Shown here in pieces: positions 12,078 through 21,743 of a stretch of 64,000 bases of DNA; the first letter of the stretch is position 1; every line of letters starts with the position of its first letter. The position numbers and the translations under genes are program-made. Under the pieces are notes generated by a model. The model made no database searches and was not told the DNA's origin. It saw nothing but the letters and a program-made list of their open reading frames with translations. The DNA comes from Laguncularia racemosa (taxonomy: Eukaryota > Streptophyta > Magnoliopsida > Myrtales > Combretaceae), in the NCBI GenBank assembly GCA_037954665.1, contig JBBMOL010000081.1, positions 2,836,313 through 2,900,312 on the forward strand, given 5' to 3'.

Positions 12078-13550
12078 TGTCAGAAATTACTGAGACTAAC
12101 ACAGCCTGATCGGAGGAATTAATTCGTCCACAGTTGCTTGGAGAATTACAGCATGTTCAAGCAATATATAAATTGAATGGAAAAAATTATTTGAAGTGGT
12201 CCCAATTAGCTCAGACCATTTTGAAAGGCAAAGGAAAAATCAGTCATCTCATTGGTACAGGTACAGAGTCTAGTGATCCGAGCTTTAAAGCGTGGGATCA
12301 AGAAGACTCGATGATTATGGCATTGCTATGGGATCTATGACTCCGAAAATCAGTGACACATGCATGTTTCTAAATACTGCCAAAGACATATGGGACACGA
12401 TTCAACAAACGTACTCGAAGGCAAAGGATACCGCTCAAGTGTATGAAGTAGAGGTTAAAACGATGGCATCAAGGCAAGGGAATAAGACAGTTACAGAATA
12501 TGCCAATCAATTGAGTGCTTTGTGGCAGGAGTTAGATCAATACGGAGTGATAAAGACGAAGTGCTGAGATGATGCTGTTGTTTTGAAGTACTTTATTGAA
12601 CAAGATAGAGTCTATGATATTCTTGTTAGGTTGAAACCAGAATCGATCAGGTACGTGTTCAGATTCTTGGGAAATCGAAAGTCCCATGCTTTAATGAGAT
12701 GGTAGCCATAGTTCGAGGAGAGGAGAGTAAGAGAGGTCTGATGCTGGAGCCCCAAGTTTCAATCAATTTAGCATTGGTTGCAAGTGATGGAAACAAGCTG
12801 AATATACTCACTGGAAAGAAGTCTACTGGTGATGAAAAGAAAACAGCCCTAGCCATGAAGATAGGAGATTCTAGGAATCAAGACTGAGATAGTTTATGGT
12901 GCACATATTGCAAGAAGCCACGGCACACTCGTGAGTGTTGTTGGAAGCTTCATGGGAAGACACCAAGCCGACAATGGGGACAAAGAGGGGGACAATCCAG
13001 AAGTGGACAAGCCCATATATCAACAGGCCAAAGTGATGAGCCACTAAAATCAGAAGCAGCTGGTCTCAACCAAGGTGAACTGGAAAGGGTAAGAGCTCTC
13101 ATCAGCAGTCCTGACAAGCCCTCAAGTATTTGTTCTTTGGCATATTCAGGAGAGTTTCCACTTTCCATTGGATTAAATGTTTCGAATGAAACCTTCTCCA
13201 CCTCTTGGACTATGGATTCAGAAGCGACCGACCATATGACTCACTCCCCAAATGTCTTTACCACCTATTCCCCATGCCCAAGTAGTAGAAAAATAGCTAC
13301 TGTAGATGGTTCTTTGACCACTGTGGCAGGAATTGGAAGTGTCCAAATTAACCCATTGTTAACCTTGCAAAATGTCCTTCATGTCCCTAAACTATCTACC
13401 AATTTGATATCCATCCAAAAACTTACTCATGACTTACAATGTAATGTTGTTTTTCATCATAATGAGTGTGTATTTCAGGAAAAGGATTCGAGGAAGATGA
13501 TTGGACATGCTAGAGAATGGGATAGCCTCTACTTTCTTAAAACAAGTTAA
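12078..13550 (+). pseudogene. Copia-3 gag and protease, broken
   Basis: The frame starts MSEITETNTA followed by a TGA. IYKLNGKNYLKWSQLAQTIL and MIMALLWD follow, then a frameshift near 12330 and DIWDTIQQTYSKAKDTAQV. The zinc knuckle CTYCKKPRHTRECC is near 12900. The protease and pre-integrase stretch 13137-13550 is open. The protease centre reads MDSEATDHMT, so the catalytic DSGA box has lost its glycine. Confidence 0.85.
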
Positions 13551-15921
13551 CCAACCATCACCAAGGATAAACAATCACTGTCATTTGTTTCCGAGACTCT
13601 ATCATCCAATAAAGAGAAAATTTGGCTCTATCATCGCCGATTCGGACATCCATCATTTCAAGTCATTAAACTTTGTTTCCATCTTTGTTTAAAAGTCTAG
13701 GTGTCAAGTCTTTTCATTGTGAAAAATGTGAACTCGCTAAACACAAACGTGTATCCTTTCCAACAAGCAATAAAAAAAGTTCAATTCCTTTTTATTTAAT
13801 TCATAGTGATGTTTGGGGTCCATCTACTGTTACTAATATCTCTGGGCACAATGGTTTGTTTCTTTTATTAATGATTTTACTCGAGTTTGTTGGATTTTTC
13901 TTCTTAAACAAAAATCTGATATCAACATTGTTTTCCCAAATTTTTGTTCCATGATTAGTTTGGAGTGACCATCAAGAGAGTTAGGTCTGATAATGCAAGG
14001 GACTATTTCAATCAAATTCTAAGTCCATTTTTTCAAAGAGAAGGGATAATAAATGAGTCATCTTGTGTGAATACCCCATAGCAAAATGGAGTTGTGGAGA
14101 GGAAAAATGGTGATCTCCTTGAAAAAACCCGAGCATTGTTATTTGAAAATCATGTACCTAAAACTTTTTGGGGGGAAACTGTTCTTACAGCAACACATCT
14201 AATAAACAGATTGCCATCTAGAGTTCTAGGGTTTAAGAGTCCAATTGACATGTTGTCAACCTTTTACCTTAACCTACATACCACAAATAATCTGTTCCTA
14301 AAGTGTTTGGGTGTACATCATTCGTACATGTTCACAGTCACAATCGAAGGAAACTGGATCCAAGAGATATAAAGTGTGTCTTTGTGGGATATTCATTAAC
14401 CCAAAAAGGTTACAAGTGTTATCACCCATCTTCTCGAAGATTCTTTGTTTCTATGGATGTTACCTTCAATGAACGTGCATCTTACTTTCCAAACCCTTAT
14501 CTTCAGGGGGAGAAGTCAGTAAGAGAAGACGAGAGTTTGGGTTTTGACTTGATGTTAGATCCTACTTCCTCAACCACTAGTGATCATAACCCGGGTCAAA
14601 CTGAGCCACTTGAGTCCATCATAGTTCCCTCTGAACTTGTGTTTGATCCTGTAACAGCTTCTGTGTCTACTCAACCTAAAACTGATTCTATTCTCGAGGA
14701 TGTTAGATATGGCAAAGGCAAGCTGTATGCAAGGAAGAAGATGGTTACCCCCAAATCTATGCAAGTCCAAGAGTCCAATGAGGTAATGATTTCTGAACCA
14801 ACACTCCAAGTTGAAACTGAACCAACACTACAACTTGAAACTGAACCAGAGCTAGAGAGTGAGACCCATAAGGGTGGTAGTGACACAAACTTGCCCATTG
14901 CATTAAGAAAAGGTACGAGAAAGTGCACAAAAAAAACTTTATATTCCTTTGCACACTTCCTGTCCTTTAAACGTTTTTCTCCATCACACAAAACCTTCCT
15001 AAGTAACCTAGAAACAATTGTCATTCCTTCTAATCTATCCGAAGCTTTGTCTAACGAAAAATGGAAACAAGCTATGACTGTAGAAATGGAGGCACTAGAA
15101 AAGAACAAAACATGGGAGCTAGTGAAGTTACCAACAAGGAAGAAACTAGTGGGATGTAAATGGGTGTACACAGTGAAGTATAAAGCTAATGGTTCAGTGG
15201 ATAGATAAAAGGCAAGATTGGTAGCCAAAGGGTATACTCGGACATATGGAGTGGACTAGCTAGAGACGTTTGCCCCGATAGCAAAGTTGAATACTATTAG
15301 AGTCCTATTGTCTTTGGCAACCAACTTTGGATGGGATTTACAACAGTTTGATGTAAAAAATGCTTTCTTGCATGGAGATCTAGAGGAAGAGATATATATA
15401 GAGATCCCACCTAGTTATAAAAAAGAAGTTACTGATCATACAGTGTATAGGTTAAATAAGGCATTATATTGGCCTACACAATCTCCTCGAGCATGGTTTA
15501 GCAAGTTTGCCAAGGTTATGGTGACTTTAGGATATAAGCAAAGTCAAGGAGATCATACAGTGTTTGTCAAACACTCATCTTCAAGAGGAGTCATAGTTCT
15601 CTTAGTTTATGTGGATGATATAATTGTTACAGGAAGTGGTGATGAAGAAAGAAGTTTTTTTAGTGAGTGCTTAGCAAAAGAATTTGAGATTAAGACACTT
15701 GGGAAGCTAAAATTTTTTCTCGAAATTGAAGTGGCATATTCAGAAAAAGGTATTTTTCTCTCTCAACAGAAGTATGCAAACTAATGAGTACTCCAATAGA
15801 TCCAAATGTAAACCTTTGAATAGCAGAGGAAGATGCTATGGTAGATAAAGGAATGTATCAACAGTTCGTGGAAAAGCTCATTTATCTGTCCCACACACAA
15901 CCGGAGATAGCCTTACAAGGT
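13551..15921 (+). pseudogene. Copia-3 integrase and reverse transcriptase, broken
   Basis: The integrase zinc part CEKCELAKHKRVSFP is near 13720 and the core piece IHSDVWGPSTVTNI near 13800. KTFWGETVLTATHLINRLPS lies at 14160-14220. A 301-codon open stretch (14303-15208) covers the integrase C-terminus (CVFVGYSLTQKGYKCYHP) and the start of the reverse transcriptase (LVGCKWVYTVKYKANGS). After two stops the frame continues at 15287-15784 with FDVKNAFLHGDLEEEIYI and the active-site box VYVDDIIVTG. Confidence 0.86.
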
Positions 15922-16244
15922 TGTTACTAAATCAAGGGTTGTTGATCCCAAACAAGAGCCTTCATCCCTAGCCTCTGATTTATTCTCTAGCATCCTAGAA
16001 TCTTCTTAGGACTCATCGATTGATTTAGCAGATCTCTTTCAAGTAGCCCCTTCAAGGAAAAGGCTGAGGAAGGCAGCTAGAATTGACAGATTGGGAAGCA
16101 ACTTTAGTAGCCACCACTTTCCCCTTTCTTGGTGTTTCATGGCCACGAGGTTGAGACTTTGCACCAACTTCCATCATTTTTTCATTAATCACAACATCCT
16201 TGGTAGGCCTCCTGTTCTAGTACTCTACAAAACTCTTTCCCCTC

Positions 16245-16655
16245 TCATCTTCTAGAATAATTGTGTGAGACACCGCCAATATTCTCCATAGTCTCTAGTA
16301 GTGGGAATTTTGAATCACTATGCCCAAAAACTTTGTAGCTAGTGCAACTCAAAGGTGATATGTGATACCCCACATCAACCCAATGAATGGAACCATCCAC
16401 ACATTCCATCTCAAATTTTCTCAAAAATTCACCATCAGCTTCCATTTCTATAGATGCTCTCACATAGCGCACATGCGAGTTAGCGGCAATGATAACATCC
16501 ACTTGAAGGGGTTTTCCCAGCACACTAACTGCATAGCTAATAACTTCACTGTACAAAAATTCCGTGGGTATTCCCCATAGCTGTATCGATACAGGCGTCT
16601 TCCTCAGATTAGCACAAGATAGAGACATCCCAATCCTCCATCTTTCAAGGACCAA
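16245..16655 (-). pseudogene. LINE-B ORF1 core (nucleic-acid-binding protein), partial
   Basis: The 136 open codons resemble the DUF4283 and zinc-knuckle part of plant L1 ORF1, including RRIGMSLSC-like and YSEVISYAVSVLGKPLQVD segments. The CCHC knuckle reads SCTSYKVFGHSDSKF and has lost cysteines. ORF1 proteins coat LINE RNA. This one is interrupted upstream and downstream by stops. Confidence 0.72.
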
Positions 16656-17289
16656 TAATTTACTTGCAAAAAACTATGGTTTCTTCAAGATTTTGAGGAA
16701 GCCCTCCTCATACTAGAATTTGAAGAAATAAAAACCACACCCCTTCATAAGAGCCTCCACCAAGCCTTCTCTTCCCACACTGATCTAGCAATTTTTGGTA
16801 ACATTGGGAAGGCCACACTCCTACCCTAAAAGTAACCAACTAAAGTATTCCTCTAGATACGTTCACTAACCACTGAAACAGACTTCAAAGGTTTCACCCT
16901 GACCCTACCATTAACCCAAATAGGAGAATAATAGTTGAGGGCAACATTTACCTTTGGTTATTCCTCTAGAGCATTGTCCAGCTTCTCATGCCCAAAAATC
17001 ACTTCCAAAAAAGAAATGGGCATATTTAGGTTATTCTTGGTTGGAGGGAGTAGAGTTCCTAGCTACATCAACACAACTTTCCACCCCAACTGCTGTTTTT
17101 GTCATTTCTTGAGGGGTGGAATCAAATAGGGTTTGTGGATTTTGGCTAGAGGAGGAAGGCAAACCATCTAACTTCTCTAAAGGTACTTCCTTACCTAAGT
17201 TCTGACCAAAGAGTTCTTGTTGTCCTTTTGGGCTAACATCCTACTCTCTCTCTAAAATTTTCAAAATGTAGAGTGAGAAACTCTATCCT

Positions 17290-18135
17290 CTCTCCTTCCT
17301 CCCGCTAGTCTTCTTTCTTCCCTCTAACCTTGCTTGTTCTTTCTTTTCCCGTTCTCCATCCTTTAGCTCCTTCTTTACCTCTTCTTCTTGTCTTTTTCTC
17401 TCATCTTTCCAATATCTTCTTCTCATCTTTCTCTCTCATCTTTCCAATATCTTCTTCTTCTCGTCTTTCTCTCTCATCTTTCCAGTATCTTCTTCTTCTC
17501 TTCTTGCTCAAAACCCTAGGTTCTTTCCATTCTTTCTTTCCCTTCATAAACCCTAGTTTTCTTGTTTGAAACTTCTGTTTTCCTCCTCTTGGTTCACAAC
17601 CCCTACCTTGTTTACCGTTCTTCCCTCACCATCCCACTAAACCTAGCTACTCTCACCATTCTAATTTTTCCCGTTCTTTTCTTTTTTCTCCTTTCGTTCG
17701 TTTTTTTTTTTTTTTCCTCCAACTGTTAGGGTTTCCCATGCTCTCTCAACCCTTTCTATACATCTTGTTGTTCTCTCTCCTTCCTTTTCTCTTCTCTGGA
17801 AGGAAGTTTTAGCTCTTCTATTGTTGGTTTCTTGAGTCAAGCCTAGTGGCATGAGGACTTTTGTATGAAGATAAAAGAGGCTCTTTTTTTATGAGTGTGT
17901 TTTTCATGCTCTAGCTGCTGAAGCAACCAATCATTCTCGACAAAACAAGAGGAAGGAACATCTAACCTCTTCTAAGTCACCACCTTCAAATAAGGCAAAA
18001 TTGGAAGGTAACATAGTCTCTAGTGTGGCTGAGCCTAAAGCTAAAGGACTTGTGGCTGCTGGTTAGTGCAGTGGAGAGTATGAGATGGCATAGGTAAGCA
18101 ATATGGTGATTGCTCAAGGGGATGTAGATTCAAAG
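17290..18135 (+). other. Pyrimidine-rich leader-like region of unknown origin
   Basis: The plus strand is C/T-rich with two AAACCCTAG boxes (near 17510 and 17550), as in plant 5' leaders. A lysine- and serine-rich open stretch follows near 17912-18065, containing NKRKEHLTSSKSPPSNKAK. It lies inside the LINE-B target duplications but runs opposite to LINE-B ORF1. It may be an atypical LINE-B 5' region, a captured gene leader or another insertion. Confidence 0.35.
17390..17502 (+). repeat. Three tandem copies of a unit of about 38 bp
   Basis: The core CTCTCATCTTTCCAATATCT recurs at about 17398, 17432 and 17470, each followed by TCTTCTTC. The last copy has CCAGTATCT. The array is pyrimidine-rich on the plus strand. 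Confidence 0.85.
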
Positions 18136-18150
18136 AGCATAAGCACATTT
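18136..18150. repeat. Target-site duplication of LINE-B, right copy
   Basis: AGCATAAGCACATTT matches 3233-3247 at 14 of 15 positions. The sequence on its right is LINE-A coding DNA whose frame continues past the left copy. Confidence 0.8.
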
Positions 18151-20110
18151 AAAGAACAAATATTATGATTCTCCTCCTCTATTTTGCAAAATAGTACAAT
18201 GGAATTGAGAACCCCCCATTACTTCAGCTTATCCATTGTACGAAGTCTTTGCCTCACAAACAACCATGTAAAGATACTACGTTCAGGTATGTGATCTTTG
18301 AACCATGCAATTCCATGCCATGGGAAAATGTTTAATTGGTTCCTCAATATACTAAACTCTTAGTGATAAGTCCTTAGAAGGATCAATCTCCACTTGAGAG
18401 TGTCATTTTGGTGAGATATTGAGAGTGGGAAAGTTGCCTAGGCCCTCTTATCAACTTCCAAATATTTCCTCCAAGCCAAACCTAACCATTTATATTGATA
18501 GCTAAGCAAGGGCAAGTGTTCCTTGACCAACCTAAGGGGTAGATGCTTCTCTCACCTAGCCACTCCACAATTGCGCCTCCTGGGTACCAATTATCATACC
18601 ATAGATCAATATTATTACTGTTCCCCACTTTCAACTTTAGAAGACTTCTTGCTAGTGGCCTTGCCCAAAGGATTATTCGCTAAGTCCAAGATGCTACTAA
18701 TGTTTCTCTAATAGACTAGAAATTTTGCCCTTTGAACTGACAAACCAAAATTGGCCACATAACATCCAAATCATCCAAGCATAAGAGTCAAATATGCTTC
18801 AATTGTGCAATTTTGTTCTAGTAAAGAGGTCAATAATGCCAAGTCCTTAAGCCAACCAACATCTTCCCAATACACTTTTGCATTAGCTTGATTCTCCCCA
18901 CACCCTTCCAAAGAAATCTTTTAAAATTTTATGGTTGATTCCTTTAGGTTATGCTTTTAGAAAAGGGAAAATAGGTGCCTAATATACTTGGAGTAAGAGT
19001 TAAACACTCTATAAGTTATATTATTCAGCAGGGACAAGGTCTGGCCCAAGCAATGTTGCTCTCGACATAGGAAGTCTTGCCGGTTGATCCAGCACCTTGC
19101 TAAGCATCCATTTCAGTTCCAATCCAAGATCCTTTTTTCTCTCGGCGGATCTCTATTCTACGTAAATCCAAGCAGTCAAGCATGCCAGTCCAAGGTACTG
19201 AGTCACCCCACAACGAGAGGAATCCACTTATCCAATGACAAATGCAAGATGACACTATTTACTCTATCCAAGCATGTATCTTTTGAATGCTCTAAAGCTA
19301 TCAAATGTACACCAAGATATTTGATAGGCAATCTACCCATAGAAAAATAAGGATACTCATAATTTCACCTTAAAGTGACTGCCTTATCCCTCTTAAAAAA
19401 ATTATGCTCTTCATGGGATTTGCCTTGAGGGCAACGAGGGAGCTAAATTCACTCAAAGTTTCCTTAATTAAGGAGATGTTGAGTTACTACTTTTGAAAAA
19501 TATCAAAAGATCATCAACAAAGCACATGTTGGTTAATTTCTCCCTGATAAATTTCTAGTTATATTTGAATCCTCCATTCCGAGCCATTTCCTACAAGAGA
19601 AGAGTTCCATGACCTAAACAAAGATGTAAGGTGATATTGGATCCTCTTAGTGAAGGCCATGAGAGCTTGAAAAGAATCCCACAAGCTCTCCATTCAAATT
19701 ACAAGAAAATTTTGAAATTATAACAATGCATGATCTAAGTCACAAATTATACAGGAAACTTCAAATTTTCAGGTATCAACTTCTAAAAACTCCACTTTAC
19801 ATGATCATATGCCTTCATATGTCCACTTTCAAGCGCATCTTGGGCCCTTCACCATCTCGTGATATCCATTGACAAATACATAGCCAATAATTCTTCTTCC
19901 TTGAATAAATGCAATATACCCATTTCCAAAAAGATAGGGAAGCACACACTAGAACCTATTAGCTATGATCTTAGAGATAGCTTTATAAATTGATTGCATC
20001 ATGCAAGAGGACTATACTTAACAAGCGAAGATGGATACTTAACTTTTGGTATAGTCCATATTGTTTCTCTCCAACTTTGGAGTAAAATGGAGTGAAGATG
20101 AGAAAGTAAA
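18136..20110 (-). mobile_element. LINE-A, 5' part (reverse transcriptase), decayed and 5'-truncated
   Basis: Read downward on the minus strand, the reverse transcriptase begins around TIPKVKYPSSLVKYSPLACC (near 20030). It continues through GRRIIG and MCFVDDLLIF (near 19520) to the zf-RVT part DHIPERSIFTWLFVRQRL (near 18270) and YLFFKCAYA at 18150. It then stops at the LINE-B insertion and resumes at 3247. Many stops are present. There is no ORF1 or endonuclease. Confidence 0.72.
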
Positions 20111-20532
20111 AGGAACTTGCAAAAATATCTAAAAACAATATAATGCAATTCCCACAATATAAAGAAGGGGAATGATCTTGAAAATAATTGTTTTATATCT
20201 CTTCCTTTCCATTCTTGCACATTGACCAGACATGAGAAAGAAAACATTTTTCCCCACTTTTCTTCTTTCACATCGAAACTGGAGCTAGAAACTATACTTT
20301 GCTTTACCTTTCACTTCTCTTCATTTCCCTTAATTTCCTTTTTTATCATGTTTACAAACAAAGTATAACAGCACAAAGCTTAATCACTGGACTATATGGC
20401 CAGTGGCATACACTTATAGCTTATTTACTTCGCTAAATGGAATAAGACTCTAATGAAATAAGAATTACCCTTGAATGGAATAAAATTGTAATTCGTATTA
20501 CCGTGTTCACTTTACTATCATTGAATTAAATA
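20111..20532. other. Intronic sequence, no recognised gene
   Basis: This is AT-rich intron DNA between LINE-A and the MITE-like element. The part near 20430-20530 resembles subterminal sequence of the neighbouring MITE (repeated AATTGTAATTC and AATGGAATAA words). Confidence 0.4.
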
Positions 20533-21249
20533 TTACTGTGTTTAGTTGGAAGAATTACAAAATTGAACGGGTCTTGCTTAGCTAATGAAAAGACCAAAAT
20601 GCCCCTTACATCAAAATGCCAAAAAAATTAGAAAACTCGCAGTTTTTGAAACACAATGCAATTCACAACGATGCAAACAGTGGCAAGCACATGATTCGCA
20701 GACACGACACAGACAACAACAAGAACTAACACACGCTGACAATAGGCACAAAAAACACATGCACAGGGACTAACACACGCCGACGACAGGGACTAACACA
20801 TGCACAACACATGCCAATGATGCAGACAATAGCTCCTCCGATAGGCACAAAAGACAGCCAACCAAGACTGCTTTTCCGATAGGCACAACAGCTCTTCCGA
20901 TGGTTCTCCGATCTCATTGCTGCACGGCGAGATGCGGCTTCTCCAGGGATGGATCTGGGCACTGTCGACAGTTTTCCCTCTTCCCTCCTCCATCACTTTT
21001 TCCTTCTTGAACATGTGGGCCAAGATGTTTAACAACAGAGGCTAATTTGGGGAAAAATTTTGCTATAGTACATCAGTAATTGGGATTCTGGGGTCTATAA
21101 AACGAATTTCATTTCTGCATTTTACATAATAGCAATTCCTCACTGAATGCATATTCCATAGTTACGACTAACTAAACATTGTAATTCCTGTTTCATGTGG
21201 AATAGGGCCGTAATAGAATTGCAATTATAGCCAACTAAACATGACCTTA
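20533..21249. mobile_element. MITE-like DNA transposon, possibly PIF/Harbinger type
   Basis: TGTTTAGTTGG at 20539-20549 and its perfect inverted copy CCAACTAAACA at 21231-21241 bound about 700 bp. TTA trinucleotides flank both ends (20533-20535 and 21247-21249), as expected of the PIF/Harbinger superfamily. The subterminal parts are also alike in inverted orientation. The interior at 20690-20930 has short repeated words such as CCGATAGGCACAA and GACTAACACA. There is no transposase. The outermost bases of the two ends do not match well. Confidence 0.45.
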
Positions 21250-21647
21250 ATGTATTTTGCAGGAAGCAACCTAATTTATTGGAAAGATGCAGAGCAACCT
21301 GCAGTCGCAAAATTTATGTGGATATGCCCAGCCAAATGTACCAAGATCAATTATTTATGTTTTACAAAAGAATTTTGTTGTTTGATAGGAAAAACACAAC
21401 ATAGCAATATATATCTAGTTGGGGAATAAAACTGTTGTTTTCCCAGCAGTAATTGCTTGAGGAAATCTGGACTCTGTATATGACATATACCTATGCCTAG
21501 TGTGAGGACAGTAGAGACATAAAGCAAGGATCTGTCAAGATTTATTTTGATGTCTCTGTCTGTGAAATAAACGAAGCATAAATCCAACAAATCATTGTAT
21601 TGTAAAGAATTTTCATGTCTCTACGGACACCCTGAAAACATTATTAC
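21250..21647. other. Intronic sequence, no recognised gene
   Basis: This is intron DNA directly downstream of the last visible SHBY exon. A minus-strand open frame of 79 codons (21351-21590) does not continue the VPS13 protein and I see no support for it. Confidence 0.4.
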
Positions 21648-21743
21648 CTGCAAAGCAGTGGCTGTTTCAAATGCAACAATAGGACTAATAGCATTACTCC
21701 TCCTGATAAACTCCAAAAAGCGATTATAACTTTCCATCCAGAC
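21648..21743 (-). CDS. SHBY: SHBY exon m (last visible exon)
   Basis: The exon has 32 codons, phase 0, encoding VWMESYNRFLEFIRRSNAIS and PIVAFETATALQ. The acceptor is TTTCTGTAG and the donor GTAATAAT. The exon ends with a good donor, so the gene must continue. I found no convincing next exon in 1-21647, which makes this the start of an intron of at least 21.6 kb. Confidence 0.9.

Larger units (their letters stand above)
11295..15921 (+). mobile_element. Copia-3 LTR retrotransposon inside LINE-B, 3'-truncated
   Basis: The element has a 5' LTR, a primer-binding site TAGTATCAAAGC at 11480, a leader of about 590 bp, gag from 12078 and pol to the start of RNase H, ending around 15921 at HTQPEIAL. 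The RNase H body and 3' LTR are missing. It belongs to a different Copia group from Copia-2, and its reading frames are better preserved. Confidence 0.86.
15922..18135 (-). mobile_element. LINE-B, 5' part (ORF1 and upstream region)
   Basis: Minus-strand sequence from about 17230 down to 15940 carries an L1-type ORF1 with a DUF4283-like core, including WGIPTEFLYSEVISYAVSVL, then the knuckle region SCTSYKVFGHSDSKFP. It is broken by stops. It meets Copia-3 at 15921 close to where ORF2 should begin. The right end is set by the target duplication at 18136. The stretch 17290-18135 is compositionally odd and listed separately. Confidence 0.6.

Noticed and set aside
14671..15228. A 185-codon minus-strand open frame
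   Set aside because: It is antisense to the Copia-3 reverse transcriptase, has no family features, and reflects the codon pattern of the real frame.
17330..17569. Leucine-, serine- and phenylalanine-rich plus-strand frame that looks like a membrane protein
   Set aside because: It is a by-product of the CT-rich tandem repeat region, with no other support.
20690..20930. Short repeated words with spacers that could suggest a CRISPR-like array
   Set aside because: The repeats are irregular, of differing length, inside a MITE-like element of a plant genome, with no cas genes.
21351..21590. Minus-strand frame next to exon m as a possible further SHBY exon
   Set aside because: The protein does not resemble the expected VPS13 continuation and the borders do not fit splice sites in phase.
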